Assembly: GCA_964017155.1 (NCBI GenBank)
Contig: OZ024862.1
Coordinates: 41,028,675 to 41,092,674, forward strand
DNA length: 64,000 bases
Direction: 5' to 3'
Source of the DNA: Oasisia sp. SBJ-2009
Lineage: Eukaryota > Annelida > Polychaeta > Sabellida > Siboglinidae
In this document: piece after piece, positions 61,101 to 64,000 of the stretch
Position numbering within the stretch: position 1 is the first letter of the stretch
Layout of the letters: every line of letters starts with the position of its first letter
Position numbers and translations under genes: made by a program
The notes under the pieces: model-generated
Told to the model about the DNA's origin: nothing
Seen by the model: the letters and a program-made list of their open reading frames with translations, nothing else
The model's database searches: none

Positions 61101-63315
61101 CTTGATTTATGCCGTGGCCAAGCTGAATAAATTATGTATTTAATCGTTGTCGTAGTTTATTATCGCTCTCCAATAGTTTATGGTGATATTCTCGGTTTTT
61201 GAAGATGAATTATCCGAACCTGTGGTGGCTACCATGGTAGAAGGCAGTATTTCAACCAGTGATTTGCCATCATATGTTTTGGATGGTATATTTAATAGTA
61301 TTGGTGAAGAAACTATATCGAATGATGGCGACATTCGAAAATATGGTGGTTTTGGTGAACTAAGCAACAAAACTGACCATGACAGTGGGAGTAGTTTTGA
61401 TTGATGCTCAGGTGATAGTGGTGATGAAAGTCACAGCATGAAACCAGAGGAAGAGCAGCATACCTTATGGGGTCAATGTAATATTGTATAACTCATTTTG
61501 TTCACTAATTATCGTACTTTCCAAAAATATGTAACATCCCTATTTATAAAATGCATATTTGGTCCTCAAATCTTGACTTGAAATGATGGCAACTTTGCTT
61601 AAGGCAGTAGGACTGAAATGGTTAATTCATTATTAATAGGAAGCCATGGGTTAATGGGCCGGGGGGGGGGGGGGGGGAGGGGTGAATAATCACAGGAAGA
61701 GTCAATGGAAGCTCAGCTTCCATGGTGAGATGTCACAAAGTTACATATTGGTGTACATATATTTTAGGATTGACATGTCATCACATTTCAAAGATGGATT
61801 TTAATTACAGGTTGGTCATTAAAATGAGTTTTACTAACATTTTTGTTTGGGCCATTGTGAGTGATGCCAATGTTATCCACCAGGTCAGCCCGACTCGGCA
61901 GACTGGCGGAAGTGTAACGCAATCGCACAGATCATCACTCGATGTCCACATCAAATGATGGCCGACGAATATTACAGACAGGTGGCACCACAGGTAAAAC
62001 TGCAATTTTTCTAGTTTTGTGCACATGTGTAATGTAACTCAAACTCGAAAGCATATAATGTAACTTGATGTAAGTCACACACATAAGTTTCTCCATGAGG
62101 CAAAACTTGATGTAGGTCACACGCTTAAGTTTCTCTGTGTGGCATAGCTTGATGTAAGTCACACACTTAAGTTTCTCTGTGAGGCATAGCTTGATGTAAG
62201 TCACACTCCTAAGTTTCTTCATGAGGCATAGCTTGATGTCAGTCACACACTTAAGTTTCTCTGTGAGGCATAGCTTGATGTCAGTCACACACTTAAGTTT
62301 CTCTGTGAGGCATAGCTTGATGTAAGTCACACACCTAAGTTTCTCCATGAGGCATAGCTTGAAAGTCACACACCTAAGTTTCTCCATGAGGCATAGCTTG
62401 AAAGTCACACATCTAAGTTTCTCCATGAGACAAAGTTTGATGTAGTCACACAGCGTTTCTCAGTGAGGCAAGGCTGGATAAGTTTTATTGTGATGTAGCT
62501 ATACAGTGGTGTACTCAATACACAGTTACTGTGAGATAGTTTGTTGACAAATGTCATGTATTGAACAACAATAACATTCTGTTATTCATTCTTGTTCTCA
62601 CTGCCATCTACTCATTACTCACTTGCATGTTTCCCGCACAGATAACCGAGTTACTGCACATGAGTGAAGACCAGGTGTCGCCACTGTATATCCGGGTTGC
62701 TGTTGCTACTATCGTCGCCATGACAACACAGAACAAGGAGGCAGCGCAGAGGTTGATAATAACACCTCTGTTGAATCCACTTCTCCAGTGTACTGAGGGT
62801 AAGAAATTCAACAATCAGAAATTTACTTTTTACTGACTTTATATAGTTGCTACGTCTAAATCTAAAATAAGGGCATGCAACCTTTTAGGGTGGAGAACTG
62901 CATTAGTTACTTGGAATAGGTCGGCGGAGGGCACATTTCGGTTGGGAGGTTATGGAGTGTGTGGGGGGTGCATGTGCCCCATGCTGAGTTCCTTTGAAAA
63001 GTAAAGTCCATAATGTGTATCAGGAAAGGGGGGGGGGGTGAAGCTGGGTACTTTGAGGAGCCTCATGGGGTGAAATTGGAGGTCTTGGGGGAGCCTAATG
63101 AGTGTGTGTGTGTGTGCATGCGTGCGTGCGTGCGTGCGTGCGTGCGTGAGTGTGTGTGCGTGCGTGCGTGCGCGCGCGTGCATGCGTGCATGTGTGTGTG
63201 TGCGTATCTTTCTGAAACAAATATCCTTAGCCAAGTTGTACTTGCAGGTAAACAGGGGGATTGTCAACCTGTGGCCTCTGAAGAACTATCTCAGTGCTTA
63301 CTGGACATACACAAG
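58119..63315 (+). CDS. TANGO6: TANGO6 (RTP1-like) orthologue, 5' part of gene, six exons in window
   Basis: Exons 58119-58194, 58810-59789, 60494-60599, 61884-61993, 62642-62798 and 63248-63315 join with GT-AG borders and matching phases (1, 0, 1, 0, 1, 0). They give about 500 residues before the window ends mid-gene. Family resemblance is strongest in the order PLLMRDLLVLQGGP, then CPVWLQKVGGRLLADQL, DWRKCNAIAQII and EYYRQVAPQITELL. This is the helical-repeat N-terminal half of TANGO6, a protein of roughly 1,100 residues in vertebrates. The family (yeast Rtp1) is linked to nuclear import or assembly of RNA polymerase II, and in animals to Golgi organisation. Leu-rich helical segments fit HEAT/ARM repeats. 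The start at ATG 58119 is a guess, since an acceptor-like TTTTCAG precedes it and it may be an internal exon. Confidence 0.85.
58591..58632. repeat. (CA)n microsatellite in intron 1
   Basis: CA units with an internal GCATGCATGCGTGC stretch. Confidence 0.9.
58810..59789 (+). CDS. TANGO6: TANGO6-like exon 2
   Basis: The largest exon, 980 bp, between TTACTTCAG and GTGAGA, phase 1 in and 0 out. It contains VFDDFLRTHVLELCRQLETN, CPGLLPGVGVPVECRS, ILPRHLSDLLAALCQLCYGP, a Ser/Gln-rich variable stretch (about residues 200-270 of the exon) and EAPKPLLMRDLLVLQGGP near its end. The frame stays open 30 bases beyond the donor. Confidence 0.85.
59818..60215 (+). mobile_element. 5'-truncated non-LTR retrotransposon 3' end in intron 2
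   Basis: One frame reads SATVGVFKTALKIHLFKALS to a stop near 59940, the usual end of CR1/RTE-type ORF2. An AT-rich 3' untranslated part follows, ending GCGCTATGCAAAGTGCCATT and (ATT)n. It begins within about 30 bp of the exon 2 donor. Confidence 0.7.
60494..60599 (+). CDS. TANGO6: TANGO6-like exon 3
   Basis: 106 bp between TTGTATAG and GTAACT. It encodes NAKCPVWLQKVGGRLLADQL followed by TQAGGIQHLLSTMLQ and one base of Gly. Phase 0 in, 1 out, fitting both neighbours. Confidence 0.85.
60988..61621 (+). mobile_element. Internally deleted piggyBac element in intron 3
   Basis: TTAA target duplications at 60984-60987 and 61622-61625 flank inverted ends CCATTTCTGTGCGGC and GACTGAAATGG, typical of piggyBac. 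The interior keeps an acidic stretch like the N-terminus of piggyBac transposases. The DDE catalytic core is missing. Confidence 0.78.
61204..61480 (+). pseudogene. piggyBac transposase N-terminal remnant
   Basis: It reads EDELSEPVVATMVEGSISTS, SYVLDGIFNSIGEE and HDSGSSFD, then a TGA, then SGDSGDESHSMKPEEEQ in the same frame. Acidic, Ser/Asp-rich N-terminal tails of this kind precede the catalytic domain in piggyBac-type proteins. Nothing downstream of this tail remains. Confidence 0.6.
61661..61677. repeat. Homopolymer run of 17 G
   Basis: Poly-G just right of the piggyBac element. The length may be an assembly estimate. Confidence 0.9.
61884..61993 (+). CDS. TANGO6: TANGO6-like exon 4
   Basis: 110 bp between ATCCACCAG and GTAAAA, phase 1 in and 0 out. 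It encodes QPDSADWRKCNAIAQIITRC then PHQMMADEYYRQVAPQ. The WRKC...EYYRQ.. pattern is characteristic of the family. Confidence 0.88.
62045..62470. repeat. 42-bp minisatellite in intron 4
   Basis: About ten units of AAGTTTCTC(T/C)(G/A)TGAGGCATA plus GCTTGATGTAAGTCACAC. Most are exactly 42 bp and the last few shorter. Because 42 is a multiple of three, the minus strand reads as a repeated 14-residue peptide, which I regard as an artefact. Confidence 0.93.
62642..62798 (+). CDS. TANGO6: TANGO6-like exon 5
   Basis: 157 bp between CCCGCACAG and GTAAGA, phase 0 in and 1 out. It encodes ITELLHMSEDQVSPLYIRVA, then VATIVAMTTQNKEAAQRLII and TPLLNPLLQCTE. It is an amphipathic helical-repeat segment. Confidence 0.88.
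63031..63210. repeat. Poly-G and (GT)n/(GCGT)n microsatellite in intron 5
   Basis: GGGGGGGGGGG near 63029, then TGTGTG and GCGTGCGT tracts at 63103-63205. Confidence 0.9.
63248..63315 (+). CDS. TANGO6: TANGO6-like exon 6
   Basis: 68 bp between GTACTTGCAG and GTAACA, phase 1 in and 0 out, encoding KQGDCQPVASEELSQCLLDI and HK. It is shorter and less conserved, but its phase and position fit. Confidence 0.75.
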
Positions 63316-64000
63316 GTAACATTTAATTGTAGTTAGTCAATTGTTCCATCATTAATCTGACTAGGCTAAAAATATGAGCAAAAAGAAGTTTTCAGAAATA
63401 TGTTGTGGGTAGTTGGCAAACCCTTTACTGTAACGATGTGCAGTGTAATTATTCGTTTTTATTCAGTGACAGACTGCACCATACAAACCATCAGTGATCA
63501 CATCCAACGTGTCACCAATAACCAGCTGTGTTGTTTACTTAGGATTCTGACATGAAGTAACAGTCTTTTTCTTACGTGATACAGGATTATATTTTGTGAA
63601 GTTCCATGTTAGTACGATTATGCAATTCTGACATGAAGTAACAGTCTTTTTTTTACGTGGTACAGGATTATATTTTGTGAAGTTCCATGTTAGTACGATT
63701 ATGCAAAGTTAAGTATCTAAAGGCAACTTGAAATGTCTGTAAAGAGGAATGAACATTATGATTGACTAGCATGTGTGTAGCTGTTGTAATGTTATCCCAG
63801 TAAATGGTTTATATCATGGGTCCTGGTCATGGTAATTTTCAGGGATTTTCTCAAGGATGTATGACTCCTTATTGTTTCTAAATTAATGGTTAATGGAACA
63901 GGAGCTCTTAAGAGTTTTTATTGGCTGTTAAATAGACGTAAGCCAAGTATTCATAACATTATCCATATTGTTTCAATTGTTCTGTGTCACGTAACTAATT
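63316..64000. other. TANGO6-like intron 6 (incomplete) with an 81-bp tandem duplication
   Basis: No further exon is recognised before the window ends. At 63544-63706 a unit starting ATTCTGACATGAAGTAACAG and ending ATTATGCAA is present twice. Confidence 0.6.

Noticed and set aside
61935..62426. 163-codon minus-strand frame with a repeated 14-residue peptide
   Set aside because: It is produced by the 42-bp minisatellite inside the TANGO6 intron. It has no independent coding sign.

Overview
The window looks like animal nuclear DNA. It has GT-AG introns, a C2H2 zinc-finger gene cluster, a Ty3/gypsy LTR element, non-LTR retrotransposon tails, several classes of DNA transposon and long microsatellites. 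I infer a marine invertebrate, perhaps a mollusc or other lophotrochozoan. That rests on style (near-identical zinc-finger arrays, many foldback elements, a transposon-associated protein I associate with such genomes), not on a marker gene.

Layout. (1) 1-5838: a G/T-skewed block with a decayed tyrosine recombinase at about 3590-4045 and two identical 114-bp direct repeats at 4831-4944 and 5725-5838. This resembles the 3' end of a DIRS/Ngaro-type retroelement whose 5' part lies before the window. (2) About 6.9-57.2 kb: four copies of one module, namely a conserved upstream region of 2-2.5 kb, a C2H2 zinc-finger array in 84-bp units, a downstream AT-rich region and a spacer. The arrays start at 9196, 17748 and 48513, plus a broken remnant at 36222-36613. 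Copy 2 is split by a 3.1-kb foldback transposon. Copy 3 has lost most of its gene around a truncated gypsy element. Each copy has its own insertions: hAT-like, Merlin-like and MULE-like elements with tandem-motif ends, and foldbacks. Comparing copies gives empty sites and hence target duplications. (3) 58119-63315 and beyond: the first six recognisable coding exons, in consistent phase, of a TANGO6 (RTP1-like) orthologue on the plus strand, running off the right edge. Its introns hold a piggyBac remnant, a non-LTR tail and minisatellites.

The zinc-finger genes have no recognisable N-terminal effector domain. Their fingers are nearly identical except at the DNA-contact positions, and whole blocks of fingers have been copied, including disabled ones. 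TANGO6 appears to be the only conserved single-copy gene here. The most unusual material is the set of composite foldback and tandem-motif-end transposons and the way the finger arrays are rewritten.
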